Assembly: GCA_037903355.1 (NCBI GenBank)
Contig: JBAJFE010000026.1
Coordinates: forward strand, 2,790,001 to 2,854,000
Source: Trichuris trichiura
Taxonomy: Eukaryota > Nematoda > Enoplea > Trichinellida > Trichuridae
Length of the DNA stretch: 64,000 nt
Direction: 5' to 3'
Positions 55,730-64,000 of the stretch are shown here, piece by piece (positions within the stretch are counted from its first letter, which is position 1; each line of letters begins with the position of its first letter). The notes below the pieces were generated by a model that saw only the letters and a list, made by a program, of their open reading frames with translations, was not told the origin of the DNA and made no database searches. Both the position numbers and the translations under genes were made by a program.

Positions 55730-55766
55730 CCCTGATGACGGGACATGGTTAGGCTCGAAAGCTTCA
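55730..55766 (+). ncRNA. Hammerhead motif, intact core but weak helix II
   Basis: CTGATGA at 55732-55738 and GAAA at 55757-55760. GGGAC and GGCTC pair only in part, so folding is doubtful. GCTTCATC follows. Confidence 0.55.
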
Positions 55767-55769
55767 TCG

Positions 55770-56215
55770 GTAATTAAATTTTTTAGACATAGAACGTTGC
55801 TTTGTGGATGGCTTGTTCACTACAAAACAAGAAAATTTACCCAACACTCGCTATGAACAGAAAAATGAAAATTACAACCAAAGAAAACTTTGATTAACGG
55901 AAGTTTTCGTTAAAGGAACTGCCTGTTGCAATAGTCGCTTCCGATGATCAGGTTTCTACTGCATGCAGAGGAATAAGGAAGAATGTAGAAACTAAATTTG
56001 ATGCTTTCTTAAAGCTACCTACAGTTGGTACATCATCAATTATCACAGGAATGCCTTCTTCCAGTTACCGATAAGTCGACCAGGGAAAGAAATTCATTGG
56101 AATGTCACTGCATCATTACAGTCTTCTTGGAACACTAGTTCATTGCATCGATAATTGTTACGGATGCATGCATTCTCACATGTCTGTGTACATTAATAAT
56201 TACCATATACGGATA
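55770..56215. other. No recognisable feature
   Basis: Nothing assignable is seen. Confidence 0.35.
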
Positions 56216-56217
56216 TA

Positions 56218-57420
56218 CAGTCGGCCCTCGTTATCCGCGGTTAATTCGTCCAAAATTATGAGCGTTTTACCGCATTAAGCTGGATCCGTGTTATATAGGA
56301 TACCCTGTGAAAAAGGTTAAATAGCTTATATTCTAGCCGCGTACCTCATTTCCCCTTGAATTCCTTCCGGAACGGTTATCATACCCAGTGATCCTTCAAA
56401 GCTTGGTAGTACAGAATCTAGCTACGCGATAAAGACATCAATGAGATTGCGCTTGTCCAATGAGGCCAACCATCAGAGTTCTGGCCGTTAGATGCAAGAA
56501 AGGATGAAAATAAGATTCTCTTTCTCTGAACGCCTGGGAAACGCTTTGCTTTAATGAGCTAAGCAGTGTACTAGTGCGCCGAATGGGTACAGAGCAGGGG
56601 AAATATAAAATACATAGGCGCACTTAAGCAAAAATAGTGAACATCACACAGAACACATCCACACAGAGCGAAACGTTTACAGTCCATTTTGTCAACATTT
56701 TTTCGTTTCGCTTGGCGCATCAGGAATCAGTTTACCCACTTTCTGTAGGTGGGCGCAGATCCCCTGGAGACCGGCCAGTCTTACGGTTTGTTAAACTTGT
56801 TGGTAGCGAAACTTCTCGCCTTAAAATGTTAGGCTCCGCAGCTGCTGGAGCTTTATTTAAAAACATTATGGAATTCTCTCCTTTTTTTCTCTTCATCGAA
56901 TAAATCTTGTAGCGGCTTCAACGAAGCCGTTATTCCTCGTATAACCATGTTGCCATGTTCCATGGATGGACCGTAGTCAGCAATCGTGTCCTTTAGGACC
57001 TGCGCTTGCAGAAAAATACTGGCAAGCTTTTGCAGCGTCCAATCTGAGGGTGTCTGAGCTTCTCTATCTTCTATAACGTCATCGTCGTCGTCGTCACTGC
57101 CCTTAGGTGATTGCATCAGTACCTCGAGTTCCTCGTTAGGGAACGGTTTTCCAAAATCTTCTATGTGCTCCCCGATATCGTCTTCTATCATGCCGGAGAA
57201 ACCCTTACCTCCCAACTCCTTGGCAATATTCACTACGTCCATGATCTCTTCATTGATGGCACCTAACTCCTCACATTCACTGACTGCGTCTCCCCACAAG
57301 CCAGCAACCACTGACTGTTCTATGCTTTATCTCGTGTACCGCCGTGCAAAAGATGACGGCACTATTTCACGTCGGACGAACCGCACTGTATAGATCCCAG
57401 CGCATAACGAGGGCCGACTG
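56218..57420 (-). mobile_element. Tigger/pogo deletion derivative, copy 2
   Basis: Starts CAGTCGGCCCTCGTTATCCG and ends CATAACGAGGGCCGACTG, with TA outside both ends (56216-56217, 57421-57422). It keeps the transposase C-terminus on minus and lacks the catalytic region. 1203 bp. Confidence 0.88.
56853..57311 (-). pseudogene. Tigger transposase C-terminal acidic region
   Basis: An open frame of 152 codons: VAGLWGDAVSECEELGAINE, VVNIAKELGG, EDDIGEHIEDFGKPFPNEEL, an Asp run, DWTLQKLASIFLQAQ and ITASLKPLQDLFDE. The NEEL block recalls Tigger/CENP-B family tails. It is the longest surviving frame of the three copies. The upstream junction is the internal deletion, so it has no catalytic part and is not an autonomous gene. 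Confidence 0.75.
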
Positions 57421-57422
57421 TA

Positions 57423-57895
57423 TTTTATCAACTCCAAAACAGAACTGTTGTATTATAAGTTAGGCTTGTGTGACCTGATTTCTTTTAGCTGTAAGCTAAT
57501 TCAAGAGCTTAGCCTTGATAAAAAAAGGCTGCACAGACCACTGGCATTCAATCGATTCTAACATTTAGCGCGGCTCCATTACAGTTAGTCGTATCCATTC
57601 CGCTGCGAAAGACTTCCTACTGTGAGAGTTCACTATGCCTGCGCTGTAACCGGTTTAATGCCTTCCAGCCCCACTTCATCTTAAGCATAAGCTTAAACCA
57701 GAACATGTATCAGTGATGGCATTGAAATAATGTGTGGTCAATGGATAGCGATGGCGGAACTCCAACTAGCAAACCAATGCCGCCGCGTCCGGTTTGGCAT
57801 TAAGTGCACTGACTGCTCGTTTCGACTTACGAACATCGTGAGTCGTAGACCCAGTATGTTGTCTGCAACTTTAATTATAGGATTCACGTACTGAT
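57423..57895. other. No recognisable feature
   Basis: Nothing assignable is seen. Confidence 0.35.
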
Positions 57896-57899
57896 TTAG

Positions 57900-58560
57900 G
57901 TACAAATCACAATCAATACGAAGGCAGTGCTTCTAAGAAGTTAAAAGGTTGTATTAAGTACAAAGAGGCTCCTCCGTAGAAGCACTGCTTGTTGACCTGT
58001 TAAAATGCTCCTTTTAAAGTTATTTGACAAATTAGCAACAGTCTTTGCTGTAAAAAGTTTTTCTTGCTTTTATGAAACGGCATGCCACCTTGCTCTGCAA
58101 CGAACGCCCGCTGCTTTAGTGCTTTGATAAGCCTGTCGCACATTTTCTCTGAATTCCCTTAGGAAACCTTTTCTACAGTGTTAACAATATTGCCTTCGTC
58201 GTTACAGTGATCATGATTACCTTCATTGGGTACTATTTCAGGTCTTTCACCATCGGCCAAATAATAAGCAGTCAGAGCTCGTTATCAATGCTAGTAACCT
58301 CTTCAAAGTTCGCAGTCCACTCACAGATTCGAGGGTAGACTTCTTGCATACGTAAAGAGGCTAGATATTTTCTTCTCTAGTGGCACGCGATAGTTTTCCA
58401 AATCATCGTTTTATTCACCTTCATCAAAGCGCGTAGCTGCGGGACGCAGATTGCGCCACGCAAGCACAATTGCACATTTAGTCACTGTGTTCCAAACGGT
58501 GGCGATATCTTCCAGGATTTTTTTGATAGCGCCAACATGGGATGCCAACGGTTTTTTTCA
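57900..58560 (-). pseudogene. Degraded transposase end, Tigger-like
   Basis: The minus translation near 58540-58440 reads ILEDIATVWNTVTKCAIVLA then WRNLRP, resembling the W..V...T..N.W+KL.P block after the Tigger catalytic core. Further fragments (SLQSKVACRFIKARKTF) follow with many stops. Identification by eye only. Confidence 0.45.
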
Positions 58561-59231
58561 CGTGAAACTGCAGTGATCAGCATTATCACTCTCGCCTCAA
58601 ACTGAACCGTACTTAATAGCCGTTTGACATTCATTGCTACCGAAAGTCACGCTATCTGAGTTAAAATTTTACGCTCACTAACTTTGATTAATAATTTTCA
58701 ATTAGTCAGTGACGCGCCAGAAACTGAGCGTTCATTTATCACCCCCTGGCATTATGCTCTCCTCATCTTTAATCGTACTGAGCACCCATCGAGCATTCAT
58801 CACTATCAAAATGAGAGTTGACGTTCAGTAAGTTTGACTGAGAGGTTTCTACTCACGGTCACTGAGAGGGGAGGACCAAGAAGTGAGAGTGTCATTACTT
58901 CTCTTATTAAAACCGACAGGACACTAAATCGAAATTACAGCGAGACAAATAAACAAGGCTGAATAATATTAGGTATACCTATACTTCGTTTTGATAATTA
59001 CAGCATTTTTCGATATCTCCTTTTCAATGTCAAGGTTTTACAGCTGAGCTACTGTGCTAAATAATTTTTCTATTCTTTCTGTCATTAGCTGCAATAATGA
59101 AACTGTTTATAGCGTATGGGCAAAATGTTGATATTAATACTGCACAGGTAACAGAAACAGCCTGATTCAGAGCAGATTACACAGGACAGCACTTATTAAG
59201 TCTGCGATGCAGAACGGGCTATTGTTTAGCT
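58561..59231. other. No recognisable feature
   Basis: Nothing assignable is seen. Confidence 0.35.
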
Positions 59232-59340
59232 AGTAATCAATATAATGTTTTTGTGCGGGACTATATGTTTTCATATTGAAATGTCTTTATTACGGATCAT
59301 GTGTCCCTTTGGCATGTACACTAAACGTAAAAATTCCCCG

Positions 59341-59375
59341 GAGCTTTCAGGTCTTTCGCGGCCCGTCTTCAGCGG
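59341..59375 (-). ncRNA. Hammerhead ribozyme motif, intact core (left arm)
   Basis: Read on minus: CTGAAGA (59366-59372), extra C, helix II GGGCC/GACCT with one mismatch, GAAA (59345-59348), GCTCCGGGG. Confidence 0.75.
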
Positions 59376-59390
59376 TCAAAGGATCTTTGA

Positions 59391-59428
59391 CCGCTAAAGA
59401 CGGGTCGCGACAGACCCGAAAGCTCCGG
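59391..59428 (+). ncRNA. Near-intact hammerhead motif (right arm)
   Basis: CTAAAGA (core G5 changed to A), extra C, perfect helix II GGGTC/GACCC, GAAA at 59418-59421, GCTCCGGGG. Confidence 0.7.
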
Positions 59429-59508
59429 GGAATTTTTACGTTTAGTGAACATGCCAAAGGGACACATGATCCGTAATGAAGACATTTCAATATGAAGTAA
59501 TCAATATA

Positions 59509-60118
59509 GGCACCACCGCTGATTACATGGGTAATCATGAATCTGATAACTGGGCGGCTATTTCATCGAGCTTTTCGAACTAGACCAATAGAATCAAACA
59601 ATTCAAATTCAAAACGTGTCAAAAATTTAAGGTCATGATTTCGCAATTTCATTCTGTAATTTGTGATTCCAATTTAGACGAGGGAGAGAGCAAAGAAATA
59701 CCAGCGCAAGAAGTCTTATTTTTCTTTCGCGCAAATGGGAACGTTGACTTCGGTAGGTTCATGTGTCTACTTTACCACCGACAGGATGCTTCTTATCTAA
59801 TCTACAATTTAGGCCATAGCTAGACGTTTATCACAGCATTCACCCGGCCGTACCGCTCAGTCTGCTAAGGCTGACTCGAGCAAAACAAGACAGAAACCTA
59901 ATGGAATTTTGTCAACATTTTTTCGTGAAAAACTTTAGTTTAAACTTACTTTAGCAAAGAAAAAGAAATCTATACTCTGTTTCAATAAACCATACGCATG
60001 CATTAAGAGAAAAACATGCAAGAAATGGCACTTTAGGATCAGCCACATTTAGAATCTATCAAGTCTGCATCTACAGCTCTGCATTGAACATATGACACGC
60101 CGTTTGAAATTTACGCAG
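59509..60118. other. No recognisable feature
   Basis: A 62-codon frame (59635-59823) is unassigned. Confidence 0.35.
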
Positions 60119-60120
60119 TA

Positions 60121-61307
60121 CAGTTGGCCCTCGTTGTCCGCGGTTATTTCGTCCGAAGTTTCGAGCGTTTCACTGCGTTAAGTTGAATCCGCGTTATATA
60201 GGATACCCTATGAAAAGACCAAGCTTATATTCTAGCTCCGTATTTCGTCCTGCCCCTTGAATTCCTTCCGGAACGGTTATCATACCCAGTGATCCTTCGA
60301 AGCTTGGAACTACAGAATCTAGCTACGAGATAAAGACATCAACGAGACTGCGCTTTTCCCTGGCGCCAGCCATCAGAGTCCAGGCCGTTAGATACAAAAA
60401 AGGATGAAAGTGAGATGCTCTTTCTTTAAACGCCTGGGGATCACCTTGCTTTAATGAGCTAAGCGATGTACCGGTGCGCGGAATGGGTACAGAGCAGGGG
60501 AAATATAAAACGCATGGGCACATTTATGCAGAAATAGTAAGCATCACACAGAACACATCCACATAGTGCAAAATGTCTACAGCAAAAGCGTTTGGAGCAT
60601 TAGGAAACAATTTACCCACTTTCTGTAGGTGGGCGCGGATCCCCTGGAGACCGGCCTGTCTTAGGGTTTGTTGAACTTGTTGGTAGCAAAACTTCTTGCC
60701 CTAAAATGTTAAGCTCCGCAGCCGCTGGAGCTTCATTTAAAAACGTTGTTATAGGGAACTATCTCTCCCTTTTCTTCGCTTCATCGAATAAATCTTGCAG
60801 TGCCTTTAACGAAGCCGTTATTTCTCGTGTAACCGTGATGCTACGTTCCATGGATGGATCATTGTCAGCAGTCATATCCTTTAGGGCCTGCGCTTGCTGG
60901 AAAATACTGGCAAGCTTTTGCAGCGTCCAATCCGAGGGTGTTTAAACTCCTGTATCTTCCGTAACGTCGTCGTCGCTGCTCGTAGGTGATTGCATCAGTT
61001 CCTCGAGTTCCTCGTTGGTGAACGGTTCTCCACGATCTTCTATGTGCTCCCTGACATCGTCTTCTGTCATGTCGGAGAAACGCTCACCTCCCAACTCCTT
61101 GGCAATATTCACTATGTCCGTGACCTCCTCATCGATGGCACCCACCTAAGTCTTCGCATTCACTGACTGCGTCTCTGCCCAAACGCTTCCAGCAACTACT
61201 GACCGTTCTAGAATTTATCTCGTGTACTGCCGTGTAAAAGATGACGTCGCTATTTCACGCCAGACAAACCGCGTTGTATAGAACCCGTGGTTAAGGAGGA
61301 CCGACTG
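60121..61307 (-). mobile_element. Tigger/pogo deletion derivative, copy 3
   Basis: Starts CAGTTGGCCCTCGTTGTCCG and ends GGTTAAGGAGGACCGACTG, flanked by TA (60119-60120, 61308-61309). Same internal structure as copy 2, more diverged, 1187 bp. Confidence 0.85.
60610..61200 (-). pseudogene. Tigger transposase C-terminal acidic region
   Basis: Read on minus: GAIDEEVTDIVNIAKELGGE, EDDVREHIEDRGEPFTNEEL, then after a stop SDWTLQKLASIFQQAQ and a SLKALQDLFDEA block. Stops and frameshifts break it more than copy 2. Confidence 0.7.
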
Positions 61308-61309
61308 TA

Positions 61310-61582
61310 TGTATGGCGCCTATAGCAGAAACGTGGTATATATTTGTTGTATAGAGCTAATAACCCGCAGACATATTGGATACTGTACTCTGTCTTCTGT
61401 GCAGTTGCCACGTATCGTTACTCCGTGCTGCTTTCTTTGTGTACTTATTAAACGTTGTGCTTACAAGATACCACAATATTGCTTATAAAGAAGATGCTTG
61501 TAATATTCAGTGCCTCTACAGTACACATGCAGTATACCATATCCATACCATATATCGCATAAACATGTCCTGTGAACAAATA
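61310..61582. other. No recognisable feature
   Basis: Nothing assignable is seen. Confidence 0.3.
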
Positions 61583-61742
61583 CAGTGGAAACTCCAAAGT
61601 TGACCACCTATCTATGTCGATCACTTCCGTAAGTTGACCGAATTTTGACTAGTTGTTTGGCCCGCACGTTAATGAGCGCAAGAAGGACAACCTCTATACG
61701 CTGACCACCTCCGTAAGTGGGAAGTTGACCGCTTCAGTTTTC
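61583..61742. mobile_element. MITE family 'CAGTTGAACCTCC', copy 3, truncated
   Basis: Starts CAGTGGAAACTCCAAAGTTG after TA and follows copies 1 and 2 (CCGCACGTTAATGAGCGCAAG) until about 61742, then breaks off. Right end missing. Confidence 0.7.
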
Positions 61743-61800
61743 TCTGCGTAGTCGCTAGGAGCTGTTAACAGTCAGTGCCTGAATGTGCTATTACTCAACA

Positions 61801-61994
61801 TAGCGAAGCTTTTCTTTTTTTTCTTCGTAACAGGTTTTTTAAAATTTTTATTCTAAAATGTTCGCGGGATTTCTAACCCGTTGTTCAGTAAACGTTTATT
61901 CAGAAAAAACGTTTTACGGAGCTTTCGGGCCTCTCCGTGGCCCGTCATCAGCGTAATTGTACCGCCCGTCGGGTCGGTCTTTAGCGAAGCTTTT
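61801..61994 (-). mobile_element. Single-arm hammerhead element, exact 13-bp duplication
   Basis: The 168-bp insert 61814-61981 reads on minus as a short leader (GACCGACCCGACGGGCGG), hammerhead, the same tail as the 34.5-kb foldback, then CCTGTTACGAAG and an A-rich end. TAGCGAAGCTTTT flanks it at 61801-61813 and 61982-61994. It shows that a single ribozyme-tail unit also moves with a 13-bp duplication. Confidence 0.88.
61918..61955 (-). ncRNA. Hammerhead ribozyme motif, intact core
   Basis: Read on minus: CTGATGA (61945-61951), extra C, helix II GGGCC/GGCCC, loop ACGGAGA, GAAA (61923-61926), GCTCCG. Core and helix identical to the 34.6 and 34.9 kb copies. Confidence 0.85.
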
Positions 61995-63165
61995 CATTAC
62001 CGTGCACTGGAGTTTCCCGATAACAGAACCGGTTCCGTCGCTTTGACGATGCTTTTTTAATGCTTGCCGGCGCAGCTTACGCGTTTCTTCTTTTGCATAA
62101 CTTCTCACCTAGGCGCTGGCAGCATTCTCCCATGGAGCGAAATATGACGAATCGGGCCTACTTGTATTCATTCGCGTCGAGCTCAATTCTATTCATTTGC
62201 ATTTCTGTACCCGTGCGGGAGGTGGCCTTAACGTGTCTTCGCGAGTAAAGATATTCCAGCTTACGTAGTAATAAGCTGCCACGCTGGTTACAGTTTGCAC
62301 TATGGCTGAACGGAAATAATCAAGAGTTGACACTGAAGAAAGAAGTGGGAGTTATCCACCTTCTCGAAACCAACAGTCAAAGAAAGACAGTAGACCGGTT
62401 CCATGTCAGCAAGACTATCGCTAGCAACATCCAGGGACGTAAACGTGAGCAGTCAAAATGATATGATATGGAAAGCGGAGATGCGCAGTCAAAAAGGAGC
62501 AGAACCTTCTTCGACCAAGTCAATGAAGCAGGATTAAATTGGTTTAAGCCAGGGGTGTGAAAAGTTTTTGCTGCCGCGGGCCGTTCTGACGTTTGTAAGA
62601 CAGTTCACAGGCCGTACAGAATACTCAACCGAAAAACATAGCCCGCTTTGTTTGCACATATGTTCAGTAAAGTCACCCCTCTAACAAAGCCATGAGTCGA
62701 GATAAAAATAATACTTCCCGTCGGTAGGCGGCCAGTGGTCCACGCTACTCATGCGCGCACTAGTGCCGCCTACTGCTTGCCTCCGAACATTAACAACGTC
62801 GGTTTGTCGACAGAGAGCCGACAGCAAGGCAGTCTTCCTAGTCAGCCGGATGCTCCCTGCTTGTTACGCAAAATTTATGTTCCTACTAAGATTCACATAC
62901 AACACGTTTATCGCATTTTCAAAAAATAAGCTCCCACAGTCACATTTCGCTGAATCTCACATGCATGTGCGGCTGCCTCAGCGGGTGGAAAGGAATGCTT
63001 CACGGGCCGGATAGAATGGTCTCGCGCACCGGACATTCCCCACCGCCTGGTTTAGGGTCAGAACGTGCTTATGTATACGTATGGCAAGCTGAGGGTAATC
63101 ATTTGCTGCAATAGCTGGTTGACAGAAGTTCGTTGCTGTTTTTTGCTTATGAGAATGTTTTCTTT
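61995..63165. other. No supported gene; possible hAT-like end near 62550
   Basis: CAGGGGTGTGAAAAGTTTTTGC followed by CCGCGGGCCG resembles a hAT-type end, and CACGGGCCGGATAGAATGG near 63002 could be the partner region. Boundaries and target duplication are not visible. Confidence 0.35.
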
Positions 63166-63382
63166 TTTTTCTGTCTCTCTTCTTCATGACGGGTTCATTT
63201 AATTTTTTGAAAAATATTTTACGGTATTAACCCGTTCTTTATGTAACGTTTATTGATTTCATAGTAGATCTTCAGATTCACGGGTTTGGCCTGTTAGATG
63301 TATCTGTAAGTAAACTTCAAAGTGCCCTACCAACGGATGGATGAGCAAATTGTAAGAGAAAATACAGAACAATTTGTATACC

Positions 63383-63420
63383 GTACGTTTCGGAACTGCT
63401 CGTGTTCCGTCCTCAGCAGT
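63383..63420 (-). ncRNA. Hammerhead ribozyme motif, intact core
   Basis: Read on minus: CTGAGGA (63410-63416), extra C, helix II GGAAC/GTTCC, loop ACGAGCA, GAAA (63388-63391), CGTACGGTATAC. Helix III could only be two or three pairs, while CGTACG is self-complementary, so pairing between two RNAs is possible. Confidence 0.85.
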
Positions 63421-63451
63421 GTTGGGGAGAAGGTGTTTATTCGGTAAGGGG

Positions 63452-63459
63452 TTTATATA
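63452..63459 (-). promoter_or_regulatory. Possible TATA box of the PLE terminal repeat
   Basis: TATATAAA on minus lies about 36 bp 5' of the hammerhead core and 3' of the ORF. Transcription starting near the ribozyme would give short ribozyme-tail RNAs. Confidence 0.4.
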
Positions 63460-63505
63460 GCGCATGGGAACAATGGGTGTTTGATTAGTTGGGTAGGGCG
63501 CAGCA

Positions 63506-63974
63506 TTAGAATTTATTAATCGGCGCAGCCCATACTTCACTAACCTCCACGCCATTGTCGCGATTGATAGTGGAGTTGCTCTGGATGTACAGAGCCTCCT
63601 TAATACGCCTAAGATGTAATAAGTTTTCGTGGCATATGATCTTCGGGTGCGGGTCGAGTGTGCACCGAGATGCGTGCTCAACGATCACTGAGGCACTTAT
63701 CGCGTTCTCCATGGCTTTTCGAGGTCCGATGTCGGTGGACGCCCTCAGCCAGTGGCCTGTACCCATTGAGTCTTCGTTCGGCGTTCTTGTATGTCAACAC
63801 ATTCTTCATGTGTTGGCCGAATCTTTTAAGTAAAGTGTTGCCCGTTTCTCCTATGTAGGAGGGGTTGCAACCACACTTTATTTGGTAAATGACACCGGGT
63901 CTGCTGTCAAAAGGAACCTTGATCTTGTCATTTCTCACAATCGAACGAAGATTACATGAACTTTTAAATCTCAC
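63506..63974 (-). pseudogene. PLE GIY-YIG endonuclease domain and C-terminus
   Basis: The minus frame runs FKSSCNLRSIVRNDKIKVPF, then GVIYQIKCGCNPSYIGETGN (VIY for GIY, then YIG), a KRFGQHMKNVLTY helix and SKSHGERDKC. After a frameshift near 63690 it continues EHASRCT, a CHENLLHLRRIKEALYIQSN block, INRDNG and SEVWAAPINKF to a stop at 63506. CxC and later Cys/His residues suggest the zinc-linked linker usual in PLEs. The RT lies outside the window. Confidence 0.85.
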
Positions 63975-64000
63975 ATTGAAATTTAAGGAGCGCCCCAGTC

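Larger units (their letters stand above)
59232..59508. mobile_element. Foldback hammerhead element, exact 13-bp duplication
   Basis: The 251-bp insert 59245-59495 has two near-identical arms of about 110 bp, each with a hammerhead and the tail TCCGGGGAATTTTTACG...GGGACACATGATCCGTAAT. AGTAATCAATATA flanks it exactly at 59232-59244 and 59496-59508. The left end has about 25 extra terminal bases not found on the right, the same asymmetry as at 34.5 and 19.5 kb. Confidence 0.9.
63170..64000 (-). mobile_element. PLE 3' end running off the window
   Basis: Read on minus from 64000: GIY-YIG reading frame to about 63506, a 90-bp spacer with a TATA-like box, an intact hammerhead, then the tail CTCATCCATCCGTTGGTAGGG...TTACTTACAGATACATCTAAC and a further A-rich end near 63170. 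This is the best specimen for the order ORF - TATA - ribozyme - tail. Confidence 0.8.

Overview
This is a window of nuclear DNA from an invertebrate animal. It is dominated by decaying transposable elements, and one multi-exon host gene is threaded through them. The evidence is spliced coding sequence with GT-AG introns of 48 bp to about 14.3 kb, EGF modules on phase-1 exons, and animal-type elements: Penelope-like retroelements (PLEs) with GIY-YIG endonuclease, Tigger/pogo, hAT with a BED finger, MULE, a mariner-type HTH and Ty3/gypsy. I cannot name the species. Very short introns beside a very long one suit some nematodes, flatworms or arthropods, but this is only a guess. There are no bacterial operons, CRISPR arrays, rRNA genes or convincing tRNA genes.

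Layout. 1-25 kb: PLE 3' ends and short ribozyme-tail repeats, with two large head-to-head inverted PLE pairs (about 0.6-2.4 kb and 22.3-25.1 kb), a Tigger deletion derivative at 14.7-15.7 kb and a MULE transposase fragment at about 22 kb. 25-33 kb: a pogo MITE, a gypsy gag-protease remnant with LTR pieces, a hAT transposase fragment fused against it, a second gypsy pol remnant, a MITE and a PLE fragment. 34-36 kb: foldback ribozyme elements and MITEs. 36.2-53.65 kb: a plus-strand gene for a one-pass surface protein with a large cysteine-containing N-terminal exon, a thrombospondin-like segment, at least seven EGF-like modules, one membrane helix and a short tail. Its fifth recognised intron (about 38.5-52.9 kb) is filled with hAT, Tigger and MITE debris. 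54-64 kb: PLE fragments, a hAT MITE, two more Tigger derivatives, ribozyme repeats, and a PLE 3' end running off the window.

The main discovery is a family of hammerhead-ribozyme motifs: 15 with an intact CUGANGA/GAAA core and about ten decayed. Helix II covaries at several positions. The motifs lie 3' of PLE GIY-YIG reading frames and also occur in short ORF-less insertions of about 130-550 bp. Many of these are foldbacks whose two arms carry the ribozyme or its tail in opposite orientation. Several are flanked by direct repeats of 13 bp or close to it. I read these as non-autonomous ribozyme-tail retroelements mobilised by PLE machinery. Hammerheads in PLEs are known; the uniform 13-bp duplication and the foldback, ORF-less architecture are what deserve follow-up.
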